DNA of 64,000 nucleotides. Origin: Ruegeria aquimaris (lineage in GTDB: Bacteria; Pseudomonadota; Alphaproteobacteria; Rhodobacterales; Rhodobacteraceae). A program made the position numbers and the translations under genes. Under the pieces are notes generated by a model. It had not been told where the DNA came from. It worked only from the letters and a program-made list of their open reading frames with translations, and did no database searches. This document shows positions 43,224-51,554 of this stretch, piece after piece. Numbering within the stretch: the first letter of the stretch is position 1; every line of letters begins with the position of its first letter. The DNA is taken from positions 43,503 to 107,502 of the forward strand of contig NZ_JAOWLB010000017.1 in assembly GCF_025751555.1 (NCBI RefSeq). The letters run 5' to 3'.

Positions 43224-43927
43224 ATCGCTTTCTCTTCCGCTTGCACCCCGTTCTCGGTCAGGATGAGATCGAGCGGGATGTCGTGGGGTTGCGGATAAAT
43301 GGTTTTGAGCTGTGCCGCCTGGAAACCGATGCCGATGACAAAAGGTTTCGGGGTCAGCGCCGCCAGCGTCCGGTCGAAATAGCCCCCGCCATAGCCGAGG
43401 CGATAGCCATCCGTCGTCCAGCCGACGAGCGGGGCAAGTGCGATGTCGGGTGTGACGACGTGTGCGTCCGGGGGCGGGACGGGAATATTCCAGTCGCCGC
43501 GCTGCATGCGTGTCTCGGGCGTCCAATGGCGGAAGATGAGCGGGGCCGCCCTGGTTTCGACCAGTGGCAGGGCGACGGATATACCGGCCTGGTGAAGTTC
43601 GGCCATCAGCGGGCGCAGGTCGGGTTCGCCCTTGATCGGCCAATAGGCGGAAAAGACCTTGCCCGGTGCCCCGCCGAAGCGGTCTTTCAACACCTGTCGC
43701 AGATGCCCGGCCAGCGCCTCGCCGATCTCCTTGCGTTCACCAACCGACAGTGCCAGACGGGCGGCGCGCAGGCGGGTGCGTTCGGCCTTGCGCCAATGCG
43801 CGACATCACGTGCCTGCTCGGGATCGACAGCCAGCGGATCGAAATACTCCGGTGCGACCTCGGCGACATAGCAGGGCGGTGAGGAAAAGCCGCTTTGGCA
43901 GCGGAAGCTCTTGAATTCGTCGCTCAT
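43220..43927 (-). CDS. 5-formyltetrahydrofolate cyclo-ligase-like protein with N-terminal extension
   Basis: A 235-residue protein. From about residue 40 it matches the 5-FTHF cyclo-ligase fold (KVFSAYWPIKGEPDLRPLM, and the substrate-loop GYRLGYGGGYFDRTL). Residues 1-35 form an extension with Cys9 and Cys19 (FRCQSGFSSPPCYVAEV) that is not part of the standard enzyme. The operon context is nitrosative stress, so its role may be folate repair or something else. It overlaps both neighbours by four bases. Confidence 0.88.
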   Translation of the reverse strand: MSDEFKSFRCQSGFSSPPCYVAEVAPEYFDPLAVDPEQARDVAHWRKAERTRLRAARLALSVGERKEIGEALAGHLRQVLKDRFGGAPGKVFSAYWPIKGEPDLRPLMAELHQAGISVALPLVETRAAPLIFRHWTPETRMQRGDWNIPVPPPDAHVVTPDIALAPLVGWTTDGYRLGYGGGYFDRTLAALTPKPFVIGIGFQAAQLKTIYPQPHDIPLDLILTENGVQAEEKAI

Positions 43928-44964
43928 GACATCGCCTTGAAACCGTTTCGCACCGTGCCCTTCAAGATATGCCGGGCCTGCGCGACCATGGCGTTCAGAC
44001 GTGCGGCCGCAGGGACGATATCGGGGATATTTCCCGCGCCCTGACCGGCATAGAGCGCCATCGCTTCCAGATCGCCGGTTGTGGTGCGCAATGGCGAATC
44101 CGTGCTGAAGCGCAGGCGGGGCTGATCGTCGTCATGGGCGATGGTCTCGCGCGGCAGGCTGTCCGGGTCGTGGCCCAGGTAATGTCCCTTGAGACCCTCC
44201 GTCACGCTGTTGCCGATCACCCGCACGGCGGCGCCCTTGGGCCAGTTCAGAACGAACACATCGGTCAGCACCGTATCCTCGCCCTTGGCCTCGACGATGC
44301 GGGATTTGTGATAGGAATGCGCAAAGGATTCGTCGGTCGCCAGAAAGGCCGTTCCGCATTGCACACCGCTGGCCCCGATCGCCAACGCGGCGGCAAGCCC
44401 TTCACCCGTCGCGATCCCGCCCGAGACGACGACCGGCAGGGCCGTCCCGGCCAGTATCCGTTCCGCCAGCCCGAAGGCCGGACTTCGCCCGTGCACATGG
44501 CCGCCCGCCTCGATCCCCTGTGCGATGATCACATCCGCCCCGGCCTTTTCGGCCAGTCGCGCGGCGGCCTCCGTGCCGACCTGATGCAATACGAGACATC
44601 CCGCGTTTTTCACCCGCGCCACTACATCCGGCATCACATCCCAGAAAAAGCAGAAGGCCGTCACGCCAAGATCGAGGCAACAGGCGATCTGTGCCTCAAG
44701 CAACTGCGGGTCGGTCGCCGCCGGGATTATATTGACGGCAAAGGGCCGGTCCGTTGCCGCCTGCATCGCGGTGACTTCCCGTGTGATCAGGTCGGTGGGT
44801 TCGCGCACCATCCCCAACATCCCGTAGCCGCCCGCATTGGCCACCGCCGCCGCCAGTTCCCATCGGGAAACGCCGCCCATGCCCGCCAGCAGAATGGGCA
44901 CCTCGCATCCAAGCAGATCGCAAAGCGGCGTTCGTAGAGGCTCGTTACTATGTTGGCCCGTCAT
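43924..44964 (-). CDS. Nitronate monooxygenase (NPD-type flavoenzyme)
   Basis: Start at ATG 44964, inside the end of the DUF488 gene. The 346-residue TIM barrel has the FMN-binding signatures of the family: PILLAGMGGVSRWELAAAVANAGG, VIIAQGIEAGGHVHG, VVSGGIATGEGLAAALAIGASGVQCGTAFLATDES. These enzymes oxidise nitronates with O2. The operon of NO-related genes suggests removal of toxic nitro compounds. Confidence 0.93.
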   Translation of the reverse strand: MTGQHSNEPLRTPLCDLLGCEVPILLAGMGGVSRWELAAAVANAGGYGMLGMVREPTDLITREVTAMQAATDRPFAVNIIPAATDPQLLEAQIACCLDLGVTAFCFFWDVMPDVVARVKNAGCLVLHQVGTEAAARLAEKAGADVIIAQGIEAGGHVHGRSPAFGLAERILAGTALPVVVSGGIATGEGLAAALAIGASGVQCGTAFLATDESFAHSYHKSRIVEAKGEDTVLTDVFVLNWPKGAAVRVIGNSVTEGLKGHYLGHDPDSLPRETIAHDDDQPRLRFSTDSPLRTTTGDLEAMALYAGQGAGNIPDIVPAAARLNAMVAQARHILKGTVRNGFKAMS

Positions 44965-45364
44965 TTTTCCCCTCCCTTTCCAACCATTGGCGCAGGTAGT
45001 CCCGCAGCACGATGGCGTTATTGTGGTCTTCGTCCTTCGAAGCATACAGCAGCGTGACGACATCGCTCTGCGCGTATCCGGCAAGCTCGCACACCAAATC
45101 TTCGCGCGTGGCGAGTTCCGCCCGGTAGCGCGTGATGAAGTCCTGCCACTGATCGGGATTGGCATGAAACCAGAGCCGCAACGCATCGCTCGGCGCGATG
45201 TCCTTGCACCAGTCGAACAACCGGGCGCGGTCCTTCGCCACGCCGCGTGGCCAAAGACGATCGACCAGAATCCGCTTGCCGTCCGAGACCCGCGCCGCGC
45301 GATAAATCCGCTTGATGCGGATGCGCCCGGCGGGGGTGTCGGAGACGGACGGTCGGGGCGGCAT
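44948..45364 (-). CDS. DUF488-family protein
   Basis: Start at ATG 45364, overlapping the AhpD-like stop (ATGA). The 138-residue protein has the DUF488 signature: IRIKRIYRAARVSDGKRILVDRLWPRG, LRLWFHANPDQWQDF, VTLLYASKDEDHNNAIVL. The function of the family is unknown. It overlaps the nitronate monooxygenase gene by 17 bases, which is unusually long within this operon. Confidence 0.92.
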   Translation of the reverse strand: MPPRPSVSDTPAGRIRIKRIYRAARVSDGKRILVDRLWPRGVAKDRARLFDWCKDIAPSDALRLWFHANPDQWQDFITRYRAELATREDLVCELAGYAQSDVVTLLYASKDEDHNNAIVLRDYLRQWLEREGKNDGPT

Positions 45365-45708
45365 CAGCTGTCCCTTTGGCCCGCGTCGTCGATCAGATCT
45401 ACCGCCTTGAGCGCATGTGCCCAGGCCGCCCCGGCGCGCATTTCGGACGCAACCCAAATGGCTTCCATGATCTGTTCGCCCGAGGCCCCCTCACGTTTGG
45501 CCGCCTTGACATGGCCCTCGATGCACCACGGGCATTGGGTCACATGCGCCACGGCCACCGCGATGAGCTGCTTGGTGCGTGTATCGAGCGCCCCTTGGGC
45601 GAACACCGCTTTCGAGAACGCGCGGAATGCGTCTTCGGTATCGGGTGCCAGGGCATGACGCCGGTCGACAAGGTCCCTGGTGGGTTTTGGGAGGTGTAGC
45701 TCAGACAT
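45364..45708 (-). CDS. AhpD-like carboxymuconolactone decarboxylase-family protein
   Basis: Start at ATG 45708, overlapping the hemerythrin gene end by eight bases. The 114-residue protein has the AhpD-like helical fold with the redox motif CPWC in VAVAHVTQCPWCIEGHVKAAKREGA. Such proteins are thiol-dependent peroxidase partners. In this operon it may support redox repair after NO exposure. Confidence 0.92.
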   Translation of the reverse strand: MSELHLPKPTRDLVDRRHALAPDTEDAFRAFSKAVFAQGALDTRTKQLIAVAVAHVTQCPWCIEGHVKAAKREGASGEQIMEAIWVASEMRAGAAWAHALKAVDLIDDAGQRDS

Positions 45709-46186
45709 GGCCTGTCTCCCGCGTTTCGAATTGCGGAAACAGCACATCGTTTTCCAGCCGGATATGCTCTTCGAGGTCGTCAAGGAATTCACCGACCCCG
45801 GTATAAAGCCGCGTCCAGCTTCGGCAGGCGCCGTCCGGCAATGTCAGGTTGTTGGTCAGGTGCCGGATTTGGCCGACTTCGGCTTCGTGGTTGTCATGAT
45901 CCGTGCGCATCGCCGCAATCGGCGCATCCAGCCCCGCCGCCGCGTTGCGAATGGCGGGGAACAGGATCAGTTCCTCTTTCTTCATGTGAACTTCCAGATC
46001 ACCGATCATCCGGTGCAAAAGGTCGGCCAATCCCGCGGGAACATCCGTTTGCCCGGCATGGACCGCTTCGACCTTTTCCGACAGGGTTGCCAGTTCGGGA
46101 AGCTGGGCACGGTGTTTTGCGTGATACTCGGTCTCGATGAAACTGGTCAGCTCGCTCGGGTCTTGCGGGGGCAGTGGTTTTGTCAT
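45701..46186 (-). CDS. Hemerythrin-domain (RIC/YtfE-like) di-iron protein
   Basis: A 161-residue hemerythrin domain. The metal-ligand pattern is visible: YHAKHRAQLPEL, HMKKEELILFPAI, RTDHDNHEAEV, HIRLENDVLFPQF. This matches the di-iron part of YtfE/ScdA proteins, which repair iron-sulfur clusters after nitric-oxide damage. The N-terminal ScdA domain is absent. It lies 15 bases after the globin gene. Confidence 0.94.
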   Translation of the reverse strand: MTKPLPPQDPSELTSFIETEYHAKHRAQLPELATLSEKVEAVHAGQTDVPAGLADLLHRMIGDLEVHMKKEELILFPAIRNAAAGLDAPIAAMRTDHDNHEAEVGQIRHLTNNLTLPDGACRSWTRLYTGVGEFLDDLEEHIRLENDVLFPQFETRETGHV

Positions 46187-46201
46187 GTTCGTATCCTCGG
46201 G

Positions 46202-46645
46202 TCAGAGCAGTGATGGAATTGTCCGGGGCTTCGCATCCTCGACCGCCATATGCAGCGAGCGCGCGATACGCTCGGCGCGTTCGATGACATGCGCCGCGCC
46301 TTCGGGCGGGCAGGTTTCGGTCGCGGTTTCGCGGAACAGCGTCAGCCAGCGGGCGAAATGATCCCAGTCCACGGGCAGGCCGACATGGGCCGGCACAGGT
46401 GCCCCGTGATAGCGGCCGGTCATCAGCGCGACCGAGGACCAGAAATCCACCATGCGTTCCAGGTGCGGGCCCCAGTCGGTAATACGGGCCGCGAAGATCG
46501 GCCCGAGAACGGCGTCGGTGCGCACCTTGTCATAGAAGCGATGCACCAGTTCGGTCAGCTTGTCTTCGTCCAGCCCGGTCCGCGCCATGATCTCGGCGGT
46601 CATTTGTGGGCGGACGGAAATGATCTGGGGATCGGCAGATGACAT
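46202..46645 (-). CDS. Group III truncated haemoglobin
   Basis: A 147-residue globin. Signatures: LTELVHRFYDKVRTDAVLGPIFAARI, MVDFWSSVALMTGRYHG, then PAHVGLPVDWDHFARWLTLF with the proximal His in AHVGL. It leads the nitrosative-stress operon and diverges from the Rrf2 regulator, with a palindrome at 46690-46714 between them. Probable role: NO or O2 binding at low oxygen. A paralogue is at 31480-31947. Confidence 0.94.
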   Translation of the reverse strand: MSSADPQIISVRPQMTAEIMARTGLDEDKLTELVHRFYDKVRTDAVLGPIFAARITDWGPHLERMVDFWSSVALMTGRYHGAPVPAHVGLPVDWDHFARWLTLFRETATETCPPEGAAHVIERAERIARSLHMAVEDAKPRTIPSLL

Positions 46646-46689
46646 GGAATCCTCAAGAATTTGAGCTTGAGTCTGATGCTATCTCTGTT

Positions 46690-46714
46690 AAATAGGTATT
46701 GTAAATACCAATTT
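46690..46714. promoter_or_regulatory. NsrR/Rrf2 operator candidate
   Basis: AAATAGGTATT, GTA, AATACCAATTT: two 11-base arms matching at 10 of 11 positions, AT-rich in a GC-rich genome. It lies between the divergent globin operon and the Rrf2 gene, 17 bases before the chosen Rrf2 start. The size and symmetry fit NsrR-type sites. Confidence 0.8.
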
Positions 46715-46731
46715 AATGAATGCGAGACGAC

Positions 46732-47148
46732 ATGAACCTCACCTCCTTTACAGATTATGGGCTCCGAATGCTGATGCGGATGGCAAGCGCGCCCGGTCAG
46801 GCCTTCTCGACGGCTGACCTGGCCGAGGAGTTCGAGTTGTCCCGCAACCACCTGACAAAGATCATGCAGCGGCTCGCACAGGGCGGTATCGTCGAGACCC
46901 GGCGCGGGGTGAACGGTGGCGCCGTCTTGCGGTCCAACCCCGCCAAGATCCGGCTTGGCGACGTCGTGCGGCTGCTCGAACAGGGGCAGGCGCTGGTCGA
47001 GTGTTTCGGGCCGGCCGCAGGAGGGTGCACGATAGAAGGCTGCTGCCGTCTGAAGTCCCGGCTTCGGCAGGCCGAGGCTCGGTTCATCGAGGATCTGAAC
47101 AGATCGACACTTGCCGATATTGCCCTTCCGCAACACGCAACAGCATGA
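46732..47148 (+). CDS. Rrf2-family regulator, NsrR-like
   Basis: Start taken at ATG 46732 (MNLTSFTDYGLRMLMRMA), the standard Rrf2 start; ATG 46720 would add four residues. The 138-residue protein has an Rrf2 winged helix (FELSRNHLTKIMQRLAQGG) and cysteines C91, C99, C104 and C105, an arrangement like the NO-sensing iron-sulfur site of NsrR. It is divergent from the NO-stress operon and precedes ccoN by 19 bases. It could control both. Confidence 0.9.
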   Translation: MNLTSFTDYGLRMLMRMASAPGQAFSTADLAEEFELSRNHLTKIMQRLAQGGIVETRRGVNGGAVLRSNPAKIRLGDVVRLLEQGQALVECFGPAAGGCTIEGCCRLKSRLRQAEARFIEDLNRSTLADIALPQHATA

Positions 47149-47167
47149 CGAAGAAAGGCAGACCAAG

Positions 47168-48793
47168 ATGACCGAAACGCTGTCCATTTCCGAACGCAGG
47201 ATCGGCGTGGTTCTATCGGTTCTGCTAGCCCTGATGGGGCTCGTTATGGCGGCAGCAGCTCGTCACGGGGTCATGTCTACACATGGCTTCATGGCGCTCG
47301 GGCTCGGAATCGGACTGGCTTTCCTGCTTGCTGGCGCACTCTATGACCCGGAGCCTCCGACGGATCGCCTGCGCCGATACTACGATGCGCCAACCCGGTT
47401 CGGAATCGTGATGACTCTGATCTGGGCGATAATCGGAATGGGTATCGGTGTATGGGTTGCTGCATTGCTCTACTGGCCCGATGCAACGCCACCCTGGCCG
47501 GCTACCAGCTTCGGTCGACTGCGTCCCGTGCACACCACCGGGATTATCTTCGGCTTTGGCGGCAACGCGCTGATCGCCACGTCTTTCCACGTCTTGCAAC
47601 GCACCTCCCGCGCTCGCCTGGCCGACTCTGTCAGTCCCTGGGTCGTGCTCATCGGCTACAACCTGTTTTGCGCTTGGGCCGTCACCGGCTATCTGATGGG
47701 CTCGACCCAATCCAAGGAATATGCCGAAGCCGAATGGTACGCGGACCTTTGGCTGGTGGTGATCTGGGTGACGTATTTCGCACTCTACATTCGAACACTC
47801 GCCCGCCGGAACGAGCCACACATATACGTCGCCAACTGGTATTATCTGGCCTTCATCCTGGTTGTGGCGATGCTGCATATCGTCAACAATCTCGCGTTGC
47901 CGGTGCGCTGGACGGCAGCGGAAAGCTTTCCGGTCTGGTCGGGGGTGCAGGATGCGATGGTGCAATGGTGGTACGGCCACAACGCGGTCGCCTTCTTCCT
48001 GACCGCCGGGTTCCTCGGAATGCTATACTACTTCCTGCCGGTGCGGTCGGGGCGGCCGATCTGGTCCTATCGCCTGTCCATCGTCAGTTTCTGGGGCATC
48101 ACCTTCTTCTACATCTGGGTGGGGTCGCACCACCTGCACTATACGGCGCTGCCCTATTGGGCGCAGACGCTGGGCATGACCTTTTCGGTGATGCTACTGG
48201 TGCCGAGCTGGGCCTCGGCGGGCAACGCCATCGCCACGCTGAACGGCGCCTGGCACAAGGTGCGCGATGACGCCACGCTGCGTTTCATGTTCGTGGCTGC
48301 GGTGTTCTACGGGCTGTCGACCTTCGAAGGATCGTTTCTCGCCATTCGCCCCGTCAACTCACTGTCGCACTATACCGACTGGACCGTGGGCCACGTTCAT
48401 TCCGGCACGCTTGGCTGGGTCGCCATGATCGTCTTCGGCGCGATCTATACGCTGGTGCCGCAACTCAATGGCAAGACGGAGATGGCATCACTGCGCGCCG
48501 TCGAATGGCACTTCTGGCTCGCCGTCACGGGCACGCTCGTCTACGTCGTGTCGATGTGGAACGCCGGCATCACGCAAGGGCTGATGTGGCGCGCCTATGA
48601 CGAGAATGGCGCGCTGTCCTACAGCTTTGTCCAGTCGGTCGAGGCGATGGCCCCTTATTACCTGTTGCGCACCATCGGAGGCGGGTTGTTCCTGACCGGA
48701 GCGGCGGTCTGCGCCTGGAACTGCCGTGCGACGATGCGCGGAGCAGCAGGTCATGCCGCCGACCGGCCTCTTGTCGCGCAGCCGGCGGAGTGA
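47168..48793 (+). CDS. ccoN: cbb3-type cytochrome c oxidase subunit I
   Basis: Start at ATG 47168. The 541-residue protein has 12 or more helices with the C-type haem-copper signatures: HTTGIIFGFGGNALIATSFHVLQ, SKEYAEAEWYADLWL, the CuB ligand region WYGHNAVAFFL, the tyrosine and His pair in FFYIWVGSHHLHYTALP, and WTVGHVHSGTLGW. It is a proton-pumping, high-affinity oxidase catalytic subunit for low oxygen. No nitric-oxide-reductase-type Glu replacements are evident, so an oxidase is the better call. Confidence 0.97.
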   Translation: MTETLSISERRIGVVLSVLLALMGLVMAAAARHGVMSTHGFMALGLGIGLAFLLAGALYDPEPPTDRLRRYYDAPTRFGIVMTLIWAIIGMGIGVWVAALLYWPDATPPWPATSFGRLRPVHTTGIIFGFGGNALIATSFHVLQRTSRARLADSVSPWVVLIGYNLFCAWAVTGYLMGSTQSKEYAEAEWYADLWLVVIWVTYFALYIRTLARRNEPHIYVANWYYLAFILVVAMLHIVNNLALPVRWTAAESFPVWSGVQDAMVQWWYGHNAVAFFLTAGFLGMLYYFLPVRSGRPIWSYRLSIVSFWGITFFYIWVGSHHLHYTALPYWAQTLGMTFSVMLLVPSWASAGNAIATLNGAWHKVRDDATLRFMFVAAVFYGLSTFEGSFLAIRPVNSLSHYTDWTVGHVHSGTLGWVAMIVFGAIYTLVPQLNGKTEMASLRAVEWHFWLAVTGTLVYVVSMWNAGITQGLMWRAYDENGALSYSFVQSVEAMAPYYLLRTIGGGLFLTGAAVCAWNCRATMRGAAGHAADRPLVAQPAE

Positions 48794-48797
48794 CCCG

Positions 48798-49526
48798 ATG
48801 CTGAAACTGCACTACAATCTCGAAAAGATCTCGATGGGGCTGGTGGCTGCAATCATCGTGGCGGCCTCGATCGGCGGTATCGTGGAAATCGCGCCGCTGT
48901 TCACCATCGACGAAACCGTCGAAATGCCCGACGACCTTCGCCCGTACACCCCGCTGGAACTGGCCGGGCGCGAGATCTACATCCGCGAGGGTTGCTATGC
49001 CTGCCACAGCCAGATGGTGCGCAGCCTGGCCGATGAACTGGACCGCTACGGCCCCTATTCGCTGGCTGCGGAAAGTGCCTATGATCACCCGATGCTCTGG
49101 GGATCGAAGCGGACCGGCCCGGACCTGGCCCGACTGGGCGGCAAATACTCCGATGACTGGCATGTGGCACACCTGATCGACCCGCGCAGCGTGGTACCGG
49201 CCTCGATTATGCCATCCTATCCTTGGCTGACGGACCCACTCGATACCGGATTGTTGTCGGATTCGCTGGCCACGCTGGCCCGGCTTGGCGTACCCTATGA
49301 CGAGGACATGATCGCAGCAGCGGAAGCCGATGCGCTGGCGCAAAGCCGCCCCGACAGCGACGCGATGGACGGATTTCTGGAGCGCTACGGCGAGCGGCCT
49401 GCGGCCCGTGTCTTCGATGGTGATCCGTCTCGCCTGACAGAGATGGATGCTCTCGTCGCCTATCTCCAGTCTTTGGGCACCTTGACCGATGCGCCCTATC
49501 GAACCCTCGCGGAGGGCAACCAATGA
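48798..49526 (+). CDS. ccoO: cbb3 oxidase mono-haem cytochrome c subunit
   Basis: Start at ATG 48798. The 242-residue protein has an N-terminal membrane helix (about 11-33) and one haem site, REGCYACHSQMVR, followed by the conserved KRTGPDLARLGGKYSDDWH and axial Met region (PASIMPSYPWL). It passes electrons from CcoP to CcoN. It overlaps ccoQ by four bases. Confidence 0.97.
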   Translation: MLKLHYNLEKISMGLVAAIIVAASIGGIVEIAPLFTIDETVEMPDDLRPYTPLELAGREIYIREGCYACHSQMVRSLADELDRYGPYSLAAESAYDHPMLWGSKRTGPDLARLGGKYSDDWHVAHLIDPRSVVPASIMPSYPWLTDPLDTGLLSDSLATLARLGVPYDEDMIAAAEADALAQSRPDSDAMDGFLERYGERPAARVFDGDPSRLTEMDALVAYLQSLGTLTDAPYRTLAEGNQ

Positions 49527-49687
49527 CCCATGACATCCTGGTCTATCTGTCCAAGACCGTTGGCCTGATCTGGCTGATGGGATTTTTCCTGATTGTCCTC
49601 ATCCGCGCCTACAGCCCGTCCCGGCGCAAGGCCTATGACGCCGCCGCCCGTTCTGTGCTGCCTTCAAAGGAGGGCGGAGATGAGTAA
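49523..49687 (+). CDS. ccoQ: cbb3 oxidase small subunit CcoQ
   Basis: A 54-residue protein with one membrane helix (GLIWLMGFFLIVLIRAY, about 14-30) and the tail SPSRRKAYDAAARSVL, which matches the usual CcoQ pattern. It overlaps ccoO by ATGA and ccoP by eight bases. CcoQ stabilises the oxidase core. Confidence 0.92.
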   Translation: MTHDILVYLSKTVGLIWLMGFFLIVLIRAYSPSRRKAYDAAARSVLPSKEGGDE

Positions 49688-50591
49688 CCCGACCGATCCG
49701 AGGCAATTGCTGGGCGCCGATCCGCATACGGGCAATCGCAAGATCGATCCGGTCACCGGCTATGACACGACTGGGCACGACTGGGGCGGAATCACCGAGC
49801 TCAATACCGCGTTCCCGAAGGTCGTGATCTGGGCGCTGGTGCTGACGTTCCTCTATTCGGTGATCGCCTGGATTCTCTTACCCGCCTGGCCGACCGGACG
49901 TGACTACACACGCGGCTTACTCGGGCTGAATCAGGGTGAAGAAGCGGTCTCTGACTTTCGTGATCTTTCCGAGGTGCGGCAGGACTGGCTGTCGCGCTTC
50001 GAGGGCGAGAATTTCGTCGCTCTGCAATCCGACGCGACACTGATGGCGACCGCAATGCCCGCCGCCGCGCGCCTGTTCGCCGACAACTGCGCGGCCTGCC
50101 ACGGCACGAACGGGCAGGGAGGGCCGGGCTTTCCGGTCCTGTCGGACGAAACATGGCTGTGGGGTGACGACACGGAAGAAATCGCCACGACCATTCGCCA
50201 CGGCATCAATACCGAAGATCCTGACACCCGCTATGCCGAAATGCCGGCCTTTGACTGGATGGAGCGGTCTGATCGGTTAGCCTTGGCCGAATTCGTTTCC
50301 GAGATGCCCGGTGGAGCTGTCGATTTCGAAAGCTCCGTGGGCACGGTCTTCGCAGAGAATTGCAGTTCGTGCCACGGTTCGACAGGGGCAGGCGGTCTCG
50401 AAATCGGCGCACCGTCCCTCACGGATGAGGCTGTGATCTATGGACAGAACCCGGGAACGGTGATGCAAACGCTCCGACGCGGCCGCCACGGGGTGATGCC
50501 GGCCTGGAATGGCCGACTGTCAGAGGCCGAAATCAACCTTCTGGCGCTTTACGTGGCCCGGCTTGGCCAGCCAGCAGGGGGCGGGCAATGA
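49680..50591 (+). CDS. ccoP: cbb3 oxidase di-haem cytochrome c subunit
   Basis: Start at ATG 49680 inside the ccoQ end. The 303-residue protein has the CcoP N-terminus (TTGHDWGGITELNTAFPKVVIW), one membrane helix (about 47-70) and two haem sites, CAACH and CSSCH, each followed by the expected Gly-rich stretches and the axial-Met loops (AEMPAFDW, HGVMPAWNGRL). It is the electron entry subunit. Confidence 0.97.
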   Translation: MSNPTDPRQLLGADPHTGNRKIDPVTGYDTTGHDWGGITELNTAFPKVVIWALVLTFLYSVIAWILLPAWPTGRDYTRGLLGLNQGEEAVSDFRDLSEVRQDWLSRFEGENFVALQSDATLMATAMPAAARLFADNCAACHGTNGQGGPGFPVLSDETWLWGDDTEEIATTIRHGINTEDPDTRYAEMPAFDWMERSDRLALAEFVSEMPGGAVDFESSVGTVFAENCSSCHGSTGAGGLEIGAPSLTDEAVIYGQNPGTVMQTLRRGRHGVMPAWNGRLSEAEINLLALYVARLGQPAGGGQ

Positions 50592-50746
50592 AGCCGGCCG
50601 TACAAAAACGGCTGGCGATCAGCGCCGCTCTGGCCGCAGTTCTGCTTTTTCTCGGTGCGAATGCGCATCTGCTGGCCGTAGCCCTGCAATCACAGCCGGA
50701 CTGTCGCGAAACCGCCGGAGCGATGCCGGCCAGGCGGTCCTGCTGA
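50588..50746 (+). CDS. Small membrane protein of the cbb3 cluster
   Basis: A 52-residue protein with one membrane helix (about 9-33) and two cysteines near the end (PDCRETAG, RRSC). It overlaps the ccoP stop (ATGA) and lies 13 bases before the DUF2189 gene, so it is translated in this operon. No family recognised. Confidence 0.65.
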   Translation: MKPAVQKRLAISAALAAVLLFLGANAHLLAVALQSQPDCRETAGAMPARRSC

Positions 50747-50759
50747 AAAGGAGAACGGG

Positions 50760-51554
50760 ATGCTGGAACCACTACCGACCCTTCGCAATCCGGACCGGTC
50801 TGCCTCACCCTATGCGCGCGACCTGCCAGCATCTTCGGCGGCGGACTGGTTGCAGGCAGGATGGCGTGATGTCCGGCAGGCGCCTTGGTCAAGCCTTGCC
50901 TATGGGCTATTCCTGACATTGGTGTCCTACGCGGTCCTCTGGGCGCTTCACGTAAGCCATCTTTTGTATCTCGCGCTGCCCGCGATCTCAGGGTTCCTGA
51001 TTGTCGGTCCGTTCCTGGCGATCGGGCTCTACGAAAAGAGCCGCAGGCAGGCGCAGGGTCAACAGGTAGCGTTTTCCGATATGCTGGCATTCCGGCCGCC
51101 GTCAGGAGGGCAATTGGCCTATGCCGGACTGCTGCTTGGCCTTCTCATCCTGTTCTGGCTCCGGGCGGCAGATCTTCTCTATGCACTGTTTTTTGGCCTT
51201 ATCCCGTTCCCCGGCGCGGAGGAGGCGTTGACCAATGTGTTGACGACGCCCCGGGGATGGGCGCTGATCGCAACAGGCACGCTGGTGGGCGGGCTGTTCG
51301 CAGCCTTCGCCTTTGCGATCAGCGCCTTCTCCATTCCTATGCTGGTCTCGCGTAAGTCCGATGCGCTGACCGCGATGGGGCTGAGCTTTGTCATGACCGT
51401 GCAGAACCTGCGCCCCATGTTGGCCTGGGGTGTGGTCGTCGTCTTCGGAATAGGTCTGTCGGCGGTTACCGGCCTCGTTGGGCTGATCGTCCTTTTTCCG
51501 GTTCTCGGTCATGGCACCTGGCATGCCTGTCAGGCGATAGCCGATGGGCAATGA
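50760..51554 (+). CDS. DUF2189-family membrane protein
   Basis: A 264-residue protein with about six membrane helices and a hydrophilic N-terminus (PTLRNPDRSASPYARDLPAS) followed by DWLQAGWRDVRQAPWSSLAYGL, the DUF2189 signature. Members often lie beside cbb3 or denitrification genes; function unknown. AAAGGAGAAC precedes the start. It overlaps ccoS by ATGA (51551-51554). Confidence 0.88.
   Translation: MLEPLPTLRNPDRSASPYARDLPASSAADWLQAGWRDVRQAPWSSLAYGLFLTLVSYAVLWALHVSHLLYLALPAISGFLIVGPFLAIGLYEKSRRQAQGQQVAFSDMLAFRPPSGGQLAYAGLLLGLLILFWLRAADLLYALFFGLIPFPGAEEALTNVLTTPRGWALIATGTLVGGLFAAFAFAISAFSIPMLVSRKSDALTAMGLSFVMTVQNLRPMLAWGVVVVFGIGLSAVTGLVGLIVLFPVLGHGTWHACQAIADGQ

Noticed and set aside
46652..46665. 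CTCAA-N4-TTGAG as an FNR-type site before the globin gene
   Set aside because: Bases do not match the TTGAT-N4-ATCAA consensus and the repeat overlaps the globin ribosome site. Likely chance.
47168..48793. Nitric oxide reductase instead of cbb3 oxidase
   Set aside because: The cross-link-type tyrosine and His pair of C-family oxidases are in FFYIWVGSHHLHY, and ccoO, ccoQ and ccoP follow.
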